Below are positions 26,633-35,507 of a stretch of 64,000 nt of DNA, piece by piece; position 1 is the first letter of the stretch; the number at the start of each line of letters is the position of its first letter. Origin of the DNA: an uncultured Muribaculaceae bacterium (GTDB lineage: Bacteria > Bacteroidota > Bacteroidia > Bacteroidales > Muribaculaceae). A program made the translations under genes and the position numbers. A model generated the notes under the pieces. That model had not been told where the DNA came from. It ran no database searches and worked only from the letters and a program-made list of their open reading frames with translations. The DNA is taken from positions 1-64,000 of the forward strand of contig CAJURN010000008.1 of assembly GCA_910589055.1 (NCBI GenBank), read 5' to 3'.

Positions 26633-29494
26633 ATGAAAAAAATCTTTGCAATTGCAGGCGCTACGGTACTCACTGCAGCCGCAAGTATGGCGGTGGAGTG
26701 GGGGTCTGTCGAGAATCTCGCAGCCGGATCCACAGTTACCGTGTCTTCAAATGAAGCCGCTGCAGCAACTATTACCGACGGTGACCCCGGCACGAGCTGG
26801 CAGGCCATAGGTAAAGCCAACAAGTTTGCCGCCGACTGGGCGCTTATCGACCTCGGCGAAGTCAAGACATTTACCGACATCGAGATTATATGGGAAGCAT
26901 CCCACCCGACAGAATATTCGGTGTATCTCTCGGATGAGGCCATACCTTTCGCTCCTCAGACCTTTAACGTTGGCACCGAGGAAGCTCCCAATGAAGTGTC
27001 TTACAATGTGATTGATTCCGATTGGCTCGCATCGGCAACGGTTGCGGCTACCGGTGGAGAAGTGAGCGAGAGCGGTTTCACCGAAACACTCTCCTTTGAT
27101 GTAGCTGCTTCTGCCCGATATGTGCTTATCTACGGCAACGCTTACAACGGCTTCGCCACCGACTACGGCTCGCGTATCTTCGAAGTCCGTATCGCCAAAA
27201 TTCAGGGTCGCGACGAAATCGCGTCACTGCGCATTGCCGATACAGCCGTAACAGAAGGCGCTACCGCTGAAATCACAGTTGAGGCTCTTACCATCACAGG
27301 TTCAGTGGCTTCGATTGAAAATGTAGAGAATCTTACGCTCGCATGCTCCGATCCTTCGGCTGTCGAAATCACTGCGGCAGAGGCGGGCAAGTTCTCCGTA
27401 AAGGGTCTGAAACGCGGAACATACACTCTTACAGTATCCGGAACTGTTGACGGAACAGAAATTCAGGGGCAGGCGCAGTTCACGGTCAAGTTCAATTGGA
27501 CCGGCATTGAGAATATTGCGGCAGGCAAGGCTGCCACCGCCCGTATTCTTGAAGACAAAGACGTTACCAATCCCGCTTCTTTCGCAACTGACGGCGACGA
27601 GGAAACCTATTACACCTATAACGGTGAATGGGGTGGCGGAGATTCTTGGGTGATTGTCGACCTCGGTCAGGTATATCTAATTGAAGCTGCCGGCGTTTCG
27701 TATGGCGACCTTTCCGGCGGAACTTTCAAGTTCAGCTTCGGCCTTGAAGGAGCGGCGCAGCCTGCCGAGTCCGACTTCAAATGGACCGACAATAATGCTC
27801 TTGAAGGTTGGACAAGCACTTCTTCCATAAGCCGCGCAAGCAATTCGGTTGCGACCTACGAACCCTCTGAGGTGATTAAAGCCCGTTATGTAGCTGTACG
27901 CGACTCCGACAATCCCAACGGTAAACCTCAGGTGAAGGAAATCTATGTGGCAGGCACAGTATATGAAAGTCCCGTTGCATCGGTGCTCGAAGTATCGGCC
28001 ACTCCCGACGGACTCTTCGCAGGCGAGACCTCTCAGGTGAGCTGGACTGTGAAAGACCAGTATGGAGCTGACTTTGAAAGCGCTGAAGCCCCCGTGATAA
28101 GTGTCGAGGGTGCCGATTATGCCGACGGCGTAATCACCGCCACAGCAAAAGGCACAGTGAATATCACCGCCACTCTCGGCGAACTCTCTGCCACCACTTC
28201 AATTATAGTTGCCGATACCAATGACTACTGTATGGCCGGAGCTACCGTGACAAGCGATAATGCCGCAGCCAATGGAGCAAACGCTATCGACGGTGGCGCC
28301 AATCCCACCGCTCATGGCAATCAATATGTGATTACTGAAAGCGAATCGGCCGGTGAACATATCCACTGGATTCTCGCCGACCTCCATAAACCCTACAACC
28401 TTGACATGATTATCGCAATCTGGGAAGGTGCATGCCCCGCCGATTACGATGTGTATGTAGGCGAGACCGAGGAAACCCTCGAGAAATTCTATTCCGTGAC
28501 CGGACATACTCAGCAGACATGGTACGACCGCTTCTGCGGCAAGGAAATGAACAACGTCCGGTTTATCAAGATTGTAACCACACGCAATGCCACAGTCTAC
28601 GGTATCAAGCTCTTCGACCTCAAGGCCTACGGACATTCTGAAATTGAATCAGTCGCTACATCGGTAGTTATTGAATCCGACGTCAATAATATCTCCACTG
28701 ACGAAACCGTGACTTTCTCAGGACACGTTTTCGACCAGTTCGGCGCTGAGATGGAAGGCGAGCAAGTTCTCTTCGAGGTAGACGGAACCGTTCTTGAAGG
28801 CAATACTTTCACAACCGAGGATCTTGGAATATATCAGGCATATGCCCTCAGCAACAATCTTATTTCTGACCCGCTTGTCATCAACGTGGCAGCCCACAAG
28901 AACAATAAGGTGGATGCCGGAGCGCAGAAATCAACTGACAGTGAATATGTGAGCTTCCCCGAAAATGGCGAGATTCATTTCACGGAGCTTAATCAGGCGG
29001 CAGTGATTACGTTCGACGATGAGTATCATTTCAACCTTATCAAGCTGCGTTGGGAGACTGCCTGTCCTTCTTCCTACACTGTTGTTGCAGCTGACAAGGA
29101 TGGCAATACCCGCACTATTTTTGAAATTGAGGACCGTCCTTACAGCGGTAGAGGAGAGATCGACCGCATCGTTCCAGATAGAGCGGAGTCTACTTCAAGT
29201 CAGCTCCGAGTGAGTCAGGCGTCTGCTTTGAACAATATCAAGAGTCTCACCATCACTCCCACCGCCAAAAACCACTCCTGGGATACTATTCGCCTGTTAG
29301 GTGTGGATACCTATGGTGCCAAGGTAGGCACGAGCACATCGGTGGAAGATGTGGTTGCTGCATCGGAAGAACCCGTTGACGTGTTCAACATGCAGGGCGT
29401 GCTTCTGCGCAAGGCAGTAGCTCCCGCCGAAGCCACCAACGGTCTTGCTTCCGGCCTGTACATCGTAGGCGGCCGCAAGGTAAGCGTGCGTTGA
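26633..29494 (+). CDS. Multidomain secreted protein with F5/8-type C (discoidin-like) and Ig-like domains
   Basis: This 953-residue protein has a signal peptide and at least three discoidin/CBM32-like domains (about 25-185, 285-440, 525-665; each has a W-x-x-x-DLG-like strand such as SWVIVDLGQVYLIEAAGVSYG), alternating with Ig-like BIG-type domains (about 190-280, 445-520, 670-750), and a further discoidin-like region near 765-890. No glycosidase motif is seen. The C-terminus is a sorting-like tail (VDVFNMQGVLLRK to GLYIVGGRKVSV). It probably binds glycan at the surface, perhaps as a second surface glycan-binding protein. It closes the operon before a strong hairpin. Confidence 0.7.
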   Translation: MKKIFAIAGATVLTAAASMAVEWGSVENLAAGSTVTVSSNEAAAATITDGDPGTSWQAIGKANKFAADWALIDLGEVKTFTDIEIIWEASHPTEYSVYLSDEAIPFAPQTFNVGTEEAPNEVSYNVIDSDWLASATVAATGGEVSESGFTETLSFDVAASARYVLIYGNAYNGFATDYGSRIFEVRIAKIQGRDEIASLRIADTAVTEGATAEITVEALTITGSVASIENVENLTLACSDPSAVEITAAEAGKFSVKGLKRGTYTLTVSGTVDGTEIQGQAQFTVKFNWTGIENIAAGKAATARILEDKDVTNPASFATDGDEETYYTYNGEWGGGDSWVIVDLGQVYLIEAAGVSYGDLSGGTFKFSFGLEGAAQPAESDFKWTDNNALEGWTSTSSISRASNSVATYEPSEVIKARYVAVRDSDNPNGKPQVKEIYVAGTVYESPVASVLEVSATPDGLFAGETSQVSWTVKDQYGADFESAEAPVISVEGADYADGVITATAKGTVNITATLGELSATTSIIVADTNDYCMAGATVTSDNAAANGANAIDGGANPTAHGNQYVITESESAGEHIHWILADLHKPYNLDMIIAIWEGACPADYDVYVGETEETLEKFYSVTGHTQQTWYDRFCGKEMNNVRFIKIVTTRNATVYGIKLFDLKAYGHSEIESVATSVVIESDVNNISTDETVTFSGHVFDQFGAEMEGEQVLFEVDGTVLEGNTFTTEDLGIYQAYALSNNLISDPLVINVAAHKNNKVDAGAQKSTDSEYVSFPENGEIHFTELNQAAVITFDDEYHFNLIKLRWETACPSSYTVVAADKDGNTRTIFEIEDRPYSGRGEIDRIVPDRAESTSSQLRVSQASALNNIKSLTITPTAKNHSWDTIRLLGVDTYGAKVGTSTSVEDVVAASEEPVDVFNMQGVLLRKAVAPAEATNGLASGLYIVGGRKVSVR

Positions 29495-29516
29495 GCAATT
29501 GACTGAAATATAATGA

Positions 29517-29552
29517 AAAGAGGGCGTGAAATCCGGATTTCACGCCCTCTTT
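29517..29552 (+). terminator. Terminator of the glucan-utilization operon
   Basis: A perfect inverted repeat with 18-bp arms and no spacer, beginning AAAGAGGGCGTG and ending CACGCCCTCTTT, lies 23 bp after the last gene. It also lies 31 bp past the stop of the convergent hmuV gene and, being A/T-flanked on both sides, may act in both directions. Confidence 0.85.
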
Positions 29553-29582
29553 GTGTCTCAGATGAACCGATGTGTGCAAGTG

Positions 29583-29912
29583 TTATTCGGGAACATAGAT
29601 TATGTCGCCGTTTTCGAGCTCGTAGGCAATTCCGACGCGCTTGCCTTTGTTCTGCGAGGGGTCGGAGTCTTCGGAGGGAGTGTAGCGGTTGATTTTCTCG
29701 CCTTCCTTCGTTATGATTTCCATGTTTTCCTTGCCGGGATTCTTCACCATGGTGAAGTCTTCCTGCGAGAACATTTCGGTCATGTTGTAGCGGCTTACGA
29801 GCGCCACCATCAGTGCCACGGCAAACACCATTGCAACGTCAAACAGGTTGCTGACAACGCTCATGGGGTCGGAATCTTCCCCACGGCGCAACAGGGAGCG
29901 GCGGCGTCTCAT
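29583..29912 (-). CDS. hmuV: DUF2149 protein, HmuV-like (ExbD-position) subunit
   Basis: This 109-residue protein has a basic N-terminus (RRRRSLLRRGEDSDP), one membrane helix (about 18-41, LFDVAMVFAVALMVALVSRY) and a short hydrophilic periplasmic part. The Asp at the start of the helix (LFDVAMV) resembles the essential Asp of ExbD/TolR. DUF2149 proteins are found next to ExbB-like and CobN-like genes; in Porphyromonas gingivalis the equivalent is the last gene of hmuYRSTUV. It overlaps hmuU by 4 bp. Likely role: second part of a proton-driven motor serving heme uptake. Confidence 0.8.
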   Translation of the reverse strand: MRRRRSLLRRGEDSDPMSVVSNLFDVAMVFAVALMVALVSRYNMTEMFSQEDFTMVKNPGKENMEIITKEGEKINRYTPSEDSDPSQNKGKRVGIAYELENGDIIYVPE

Positions 29913-30514
29913 TGCTTGGCGGTTTTAGATAGTTTCACAACTTCGGCGAGGTATTCGAGCATGGTGACATTGCGCATGGCCCAGCGTTCCTTGACCTGCT
30001 GGGTGAGGAAGCCTATTGCGCTCACAACAAGACCTACCACGGTGGTTGCAAATGCCACCTGCATGTTGTAGGCCATGGATGCGATGTCGCCCGAGGCGAG
30101 TCCTACAAGCGCGGGACCCATGGGGATGAGTGTGCCCATAAGGCCGAGGATGGGGCCCATCTTGGTGAGTACTTTCGACGAAGCTATCTCGCTGTCGGCC
30201 TCCATCTCGTACTCAGACAGAAGCAGGTCGGTACGCGCCTGGTCTCCGTCGGCTTCCATGATACGGCGCACGTAGGCTCCGGCAACGGAAGCTGACTTGG
30301 CGGGAAGGGATGCCTTGAATTCCCCGAGCGATTCAGGGGTGAGCGAGCTTATGCGGGGGTAGAGCAGGGCGGTAGTCTTGCGGTGGCGCAGATATTGGCC
30401 GAAGAACACGCCTATGAGTATGATGGCGCGGATGAAAAAGAAAATCAGCAGTACGATTACCGGCACGAGAAGTCCGGTGGAAATCCAGTAGAGGATGTTG
30501 GAAATTACGTTCAT
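29909..30514 (-). CDS. hmuU: MotA/TolQ/ExbB proton-channel protein, HmuU-like
   Basis: This 201-residue inner-membrane protein has three helices in the ExbB layout: about 10-35, then a cytoplasmic loop of roughly 75 residues with EADSEIASSKVLTKMGPILGLMGTLIPMGPAL, and helices at about 110-135 and 145-170. The GPxLGLMGTLIPMGPAL stretch is the classic MotA/TolQ/ExbB signature. It should form a proton channel with the DUF2149 protein and energise the outer-membrane receptor or the HmuS/HmuT machinery. It starts 10 bp after hmuT and overlaps hmuV by 4 bp. Confidence 0.88.
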   Translation of the reverse strand: MNVISNILYWISTGLLVPVIVLLIFFFIRAIILIGVFFGQYLRHRKTTALLYPRISSLTPESLGEFKASLPAKSASVAGAYVRRIMEADGDQARTDLLLSEYEMEADSEIASSKVLTKMGPILGLMGTLIPMGPALVGLASGDIASMAYNMQVAFATTVVGLVVSAIGFLTQQVKERWAMRNVTMLEYLAEVVKLSKTAKQ

Positions 30515-30524
30515 ATGATGAATG

Positions 30525-31220
30525 TTAAGTTAGTTTATTGATTTTTCGGGCAGTAAGATATTTGTTGACGAACACTCCGGCAACGGCTCCGGCAAGCAGA
30601 ATGGCAAGGATGGCGGCAAGGGAGTCCCATTGAACCTTGTTGGTTCCGGCTGCGGCGGTGCGGCCGTTGACAGTGGCGACTATGCCGAGTGCTGCCGTGA
30701 GAAGGTTGACAAGGAACATGAGTTCCAGCCGCAGGTCCTTCTCCGGCAAAAGCCATCTGAAACCTAATGCAAGTACGGGCGAGAGCACCATCACAGCCGC
30801 GCCCCAGCCCCAGCCGATTACGGCGAAGTCGGTGCCGGGCATGGCGAAGATAAGCTCCACGAGCATAGAATAGAGCACGGGGAAGAGCAGCAGTCCGGGA
30901 ATCCAGTATGCCACCTGAAACATGATTTCCTGACGGCGGCTCATGTTTCCGTCGAGCTTTATCGCCATCATCACGCAGAAGAAAATCTGGAAGGCGACAT
31001 CAATCGTGAGCACAACGGAAGTGTCGAGCATCAGGTCGGGCTGGCTGAGCCAGAGGTCAATCTGAGCCTTCGACTGGGTGCTGGCGGCTTCGTAGGAGAA
31101 TCCAGCGAAGAGCAGGGGAAGCACGCTCAGCACAGCCATGCCGACGGCGCGGTGCCATGTCAGCTTCAATATGAAATTGAAGTAGACAAGGAGCATTATT
31201 ATAAGTACTACGGTTTCCAT
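30525..31220 (-). CDS. hmuT: Polytopic inner-membrane protein, HmuT-like
   Basis: This 231-residue protein has about seven membrane helices (near 3-18, 24-42, 68-86, 105-127, 133-152, 170-187, 203-221) and few polar motifs. I do not recognise an enzymatic family with certainty; by size, position and membrane character it matches the unnamed hypothetical membrane protein (hmuT) between the CobN-like and ExbB-like genes of hmu operons. Its ATG shares one base with the hmuS stop (TAATG). It may form a permease or a platform for HmuS. Function inferred from context only. Confidence 0.65.
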   Translation of the reverse strand: METVVLIIMLLVYFNFILKLTWHRAVGMAVLSVLPLLFAGFSYEAASTQSKAQIDLWLSQPDLMLDTSVVLTIDVAFQIFFCVMMAIKLDGNMSRRQEIMFQVAYWIPGLLLFPVLYSMLVELIFAMPGTDFAVIGWGWGAAVMVLSPVLALGFRWLLPEKDLRLELMFLVNLLTAALGIVATVNGRTAAAGTNKVQWDSLAAILAILLAGAVAGVFVNKYLTARKINKLT

Positions 31221-34200
31221 TATTCAGAATCGGAAGTTTTGCGGCGGTGACGGATAAGAAGCACAATCACTACAAGGGCGATAATCACTCCGGCAGCCAC
31301 GGCAATGCCGCTCAGGCGGTTTGTCACGGTGTCGGTGTTGTTGAGTTCCTCGCGTTTCATCACCATTCCGTCGTTGTCGGCGGAAGCGATGTTCTCGGCG
31401 CGTACGGAAGCCACGGCAGCGTCGTACATGCGGGCGTTTTCCTGCGGAGCTTTCTCCTTGATGAAATCGCGGAGTTTGGCGTTGTCGCAGACGAATCCCG
31501 AGCATGCCGCGCCGTATTTGGCCACCATTTCGGTGTGTAGCTCGGCCATTGCGGCAATCTGTTCGGGAGTGGCGTCCCACATGCCTTTTCGCACGGTCTC
31601 AAGCATCACGGCTGTCACTTCCTGAATGGCTGCCGGATTGACTTTGCTGAAGTAGTCCTTGACGCCGAGATTGTTGCGGTCGGCAACATAGGTGTCGTAG
31701 ATTCCGTCCCAAAGTTCTTTGTCGATGGCCGCGGGTTTCATCACGTTCCATCCGTATGTGTTGCGCACGACGTCGGCAATCGCCGAAGCGTCGCCTGCGC
31801 CGCCTTTCATCTTTTCCTTGATGTAGTTGGGGTTGAGTATTGTGGTGCGGCTTTCAACTCCGATGGCTTCCTTGACTTCCTGCATGCGCGCGTTGTTGCG
31901 GTTGCGGTAGTCGCTCAGGTAGGCTTCCGGGTCCTTGCCGGTAACATTGCGCACGGCAAGGTTCATGCCGCCCATGAACTCGTACACGTGGTCGAGACTG
32001 AGTGCGCCCCATGTGTTGCTTTGACGCGGCTGCACCACCACATCGGTGCGTGTGAGCGCAGCCTCGAACACAAATTCGCGCATCTTTTCCCAATCGTCCT
32101 CGCTGCCGTAGAGCGCCCCCATGTTGTTGAGGTAAGTTCCGGCAATCTCGCTTTCGTCGTCCCAACGGTCGCCTGCTTCCACCATTCCCTGGATTCCGCT
32201 GCCGTAGTTGCCGTTGATACCTCCGAACACGCGCGATGTCGAAAGCTCGCGGGCTTCCTTGGGCGACATGCCTTTTTCGACAAGATGGCGTTCCGACTCA
32301 ACCACACCCTCGGCCACATAGTTGGGATAATCCTTGTCTTCGGCAGCCGCAGCCATCTTGACCGCGCGGCCGATGAGGAACAGGCGTGATGCCGCCAGGT
32401 CGCGGAGCTGTCCGGAAGTCTGCACGACCACGTCGATGCGCGGACGTCCGAGTTTTTCGGAGGGAATGAGCTGAAGGTCGGTTACGCGTCCGAAAGCGTC
32501 GCGGACCGGCTCAACACCGAGCATGTAAAGAATCTGGGCAATTGTGGCACCCTCGGTTTCGATGAACTCGCTGCTCCAGAGGGTGTAGCTCACCTTGCGC
32601 GGCAGGGAGTCGTTGTGGTTCTTGCGATACATCGAAAGGGTGTTGTCGGCCAGCGACTTGCCTTTCTCCCATGCTACTGCGGAAGGAGTCTCCTCGGCAT
32701 TGACGGCAAACATGTTGCGTCCGGTAGGGAGAATGTTGGGATTGAGCACGGGGTCACCGCCTGAGGTCGGGGCGATGAATCCTCCGTCGAGGGCGTTCAC
32801 TACCGATGCGAGTTCGGCCTCGGGGCTTTCGCGGAGTCCGGTCAGATATTCGTTGACTTTTCCGAGGGCACGTTCGACTTCCGAAACGGCTGTTGCAAAT
32901 TCAATCTCGGCGGGAGTGAGTTCTTTCTTTTTCATGCCGCCGGGGTGTCCTCCGGGATGTCCGCCATGCGATTTGGATGCGTCGGGAGTCACGCTCTTGC
33001 GCTTCATCGCAGCCTCCATCTTCTTGATGGCTTCCTCATCGGCACCCATCTTGCGTGCCATTTCGATTGCCTTTTCGGGCGACATTCCCGGAATCATCTT
33101 GTGATGTCCGGCAGGTTTTTCCTTGCGGTCGGCGAGTTTTGCCGTTTCGGTTGCGGAGGGCTGCATCATCGCCCCCATCACCATCATTCGTGAAAGCATG
33201 TCCTTCGAGCCTTCGATTGTGGCGCGCAGGGTGCGGGCGCTGTCAAGTTCCTGAGCGGTGATTCCGGCAACGCGGCAGATTTCATCATCCGATACCGGAG
33301 AAGCCGAAGCTATAAGGCGCTCAACGATTTTCTGAGCGTCGGCACGGTGTTTTTTCAGATTTCCGCCGCGGAGCTTGTGCAGGCTGTATGCGAGCGGGTC
33401 AACGGTCATGGCTGTGACAGTAGAGCGGATGTGCTCCGGTGCGTAAGGAACGCCCATCACGTAGAGCGCGCCCGTGATTTTCTCGTTGGCGAGCTCTTCG
33501 GCGAAGTTCTCGATGCGGGCGATGTCATCGGCGGAATAAGCCACGGATGCCACGCTGTCAAGGCGCAACTCGCGGTGGATACCAAGCTCGACAGTGTACT
33601 TTTTCACGAGTCCGGCAGCGCGGTTCATCGCGGCCTCATCGGGCTTGTCGGCGCCTGCGCAACGGTTGTATTCGGCTATGGCGTCGGAAAGATTCTTATA
33701 AACCGAGCGCACACCGCTTTCCATGAATGGAGGTGTGAGATAGTTGATGATTCCGGCATAGCTGCGGCGCTTTGCCATCATGGCCTCACCGACGTTGGAG
33801 GTTGAATATACGTAGAAGTGGGGCATTGTGCCTACAAGACGGTCGGCCCAGTCCATGCTGCCGAGAGCGACCTGCTTGCGGGGAGTGAATTCGAGCGAGC
33901 CGTGTGCTCCGAAATGTATTAGCGCGTCGGCTCCGAAGCCGTGCTTGGCCCAAAGGTAGGCGGCCACATAGTTGTGAGGGGGAGCGGCGTCGGTGCCGTG
34001 CACAATCTGGAAATCATCGTCGCCGAGACCGGCGGCTGTCTGAGGAATCAGAACCACATTTCCGAATCTCAGACGTGCCAGTGCAAGGTTTCCGTTGCCG
34101 TCGCTGAGTCCGTGTCCGGGGAAAGCTCCGTCAACGGCGTCGATATCGCTGCGCAACTGGTCGGGCAGGGATGCCTCGCACCATGATTTATAGTCCGCTT

Positions 34201-35507
34201 CCGTGATGATTTCAGGGGAATTGTTTTGCACGAAATCGGTCATTGCGCCGGTGGCGTATTCGTTGAACACGCGTCCGTTCTCGTTGATGAGCTTTTCAAG
34301 ACCTGCGGCGTTTGCCGGAAGGTTTTCCACCCGGTATCCCTCATTTTTGAGTCGGGTAAGGAGATTGAACAGCGACGGCGCCACTTCCATCCCTTCAGCC
34401 ACCAGTGCGTTCTGACCGGGGCCTTTGAAGTAGAAGATGGCAATTTTTTTATCTTTTTCAGGCTTGCATGCCAGGGAAGTGTAGTTGTTGACGGTTTCGA
34501 CAAATTCCTCAAGTCGTCCGGGAATTGCCTTTACGTAGGGCAATCCGTCCTCACCTTCGAAGTGGGCAAACAAGGCATAGGGGCGTACGGCTCCGTCAAT
34601 CTCGGGAGTCACGACGCTCTGCGAGAGAAAACCTCCGTTCATTCCCGACTTGTCGGCCATCCATTCGTCGTAGTCGCGGTTGACATTCAGTGGCGAGAAC
34701 AGAGGAATGTTGCGGCTTTCGAGGTAGCGCACCACCATGTCGCCCATGCGGCCGTGAGCCATGTTTATCATTGCCGACGGTGCTATTGAATCGGCCTGAC
34801 CTCCGGCGATGAACTGTTGGATTACGGTAACGGGATATACCATTGAACCTGTCTTTTCCAGTTGAGCCACAAGCTCTTCCGGCACGCCCATCTGTCCTGT
34901 GAGGATGATTCGCGGTGCGTTTTCCTTCCATTTGCCGGATTTCCTGAGCCAAGCCTCATATTCGCTCACGGAGTCGAATCCGAGATTGTCGTTCTCGTCG
35001 GGGTAGTAAATCAGCGACGAAGTTGACAGTTCCGGGTCGGAAGGCTCGTTGACGAAAAGAGACTTCCGGTCGATATACTTGCGCACGTAGTTGAGCAAGT
35101 TGCGGTAGTTGTTTCGTCCTCCTGCAAGATACTGGCGCAGGAAAACACCGTCGATTGAATCCACCGAAACAATCTGGTTGGCCGGATTGGTGGCCGCGGT
35201 GGTGAGCACGGGAGTGCCGTTTTCGGCGGCATGGATGAGTGCCTGACGCTGTTCGTCGGTGATTCTCAGTCCCATTCCGTTGAGGAAAACCATGTCGTAG
35301 TCGACGGCCTTGTCAAGTTCTTCGACCGCAAGCTCGGATATGCGTACGTGACTGTTGTCGTTGGCCTTGGCAATCTGGCCCAAGTTTATAGCCTGATAGT
35401 TTACGAAGGCTACATGCGTTGTGGAAGCCAGGCGGTTCCACAGCAAAATGGCTGCACCTATAATCAAGGCGCAACCAATCAGAAGCAGTATGTTTTTTTT
35501 TCTTCAT
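31220..35507 (-). CDS. hmuS: CobN-like HmuS, candidate heme-processing chelatase; start out of frame at an A9 tract
   Basis: The uninterrupted frame runs from 35467 (TTG) to 31220, 1415 codons, with the CobN/BchH fold throughout (for example FGAHGSLEFTPRKQVALG, FGGINGNYGSGIQG). A C-terminal membrane helix (GVIIALVVIVLLI) ends in a basic tail. The natural ATG at 35507 follows the hmuR stop directly (TAAATG), but reading from it through nine A (35493-35501) gives the wrong frame. Removing one A gives MKKKNILLLIGCALIIGA, a proper membrane anchor continuous with the main frame. HmuS relatives are proposed to take iron out of heme in the periplasm. A Met/His-rich segment (about 760-845) is an insertion-like feature. 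No cobalamin genes are near, so a cobaltochelatase role is unlikely. Confidence 0.85.
35493..35501 (-). repeat. A9 homopolymer at the hmuS start
   Basis: Nine consecutive A on the coding strand lie one codon after the ATG of hmuS. Eight (or eleven) would put the ATG in frame with the 1415-codon body; nine does not. Such a run is a known kind of slippage site for DNA replication and RNA polymerase, and also a common site of sequencing error. Confidence 0.85.

Noticed and set aside
31220..35507. CobN subunit of aerobic cobaltochelatase in a cobalamin pathway
   Set aside because: No cobalamin biosynthesis genes nearby; the flanking receptor, ExbB-like and DUF2149 genes match hmu operons; and the protein is membrane-anchored at the C-terminus.
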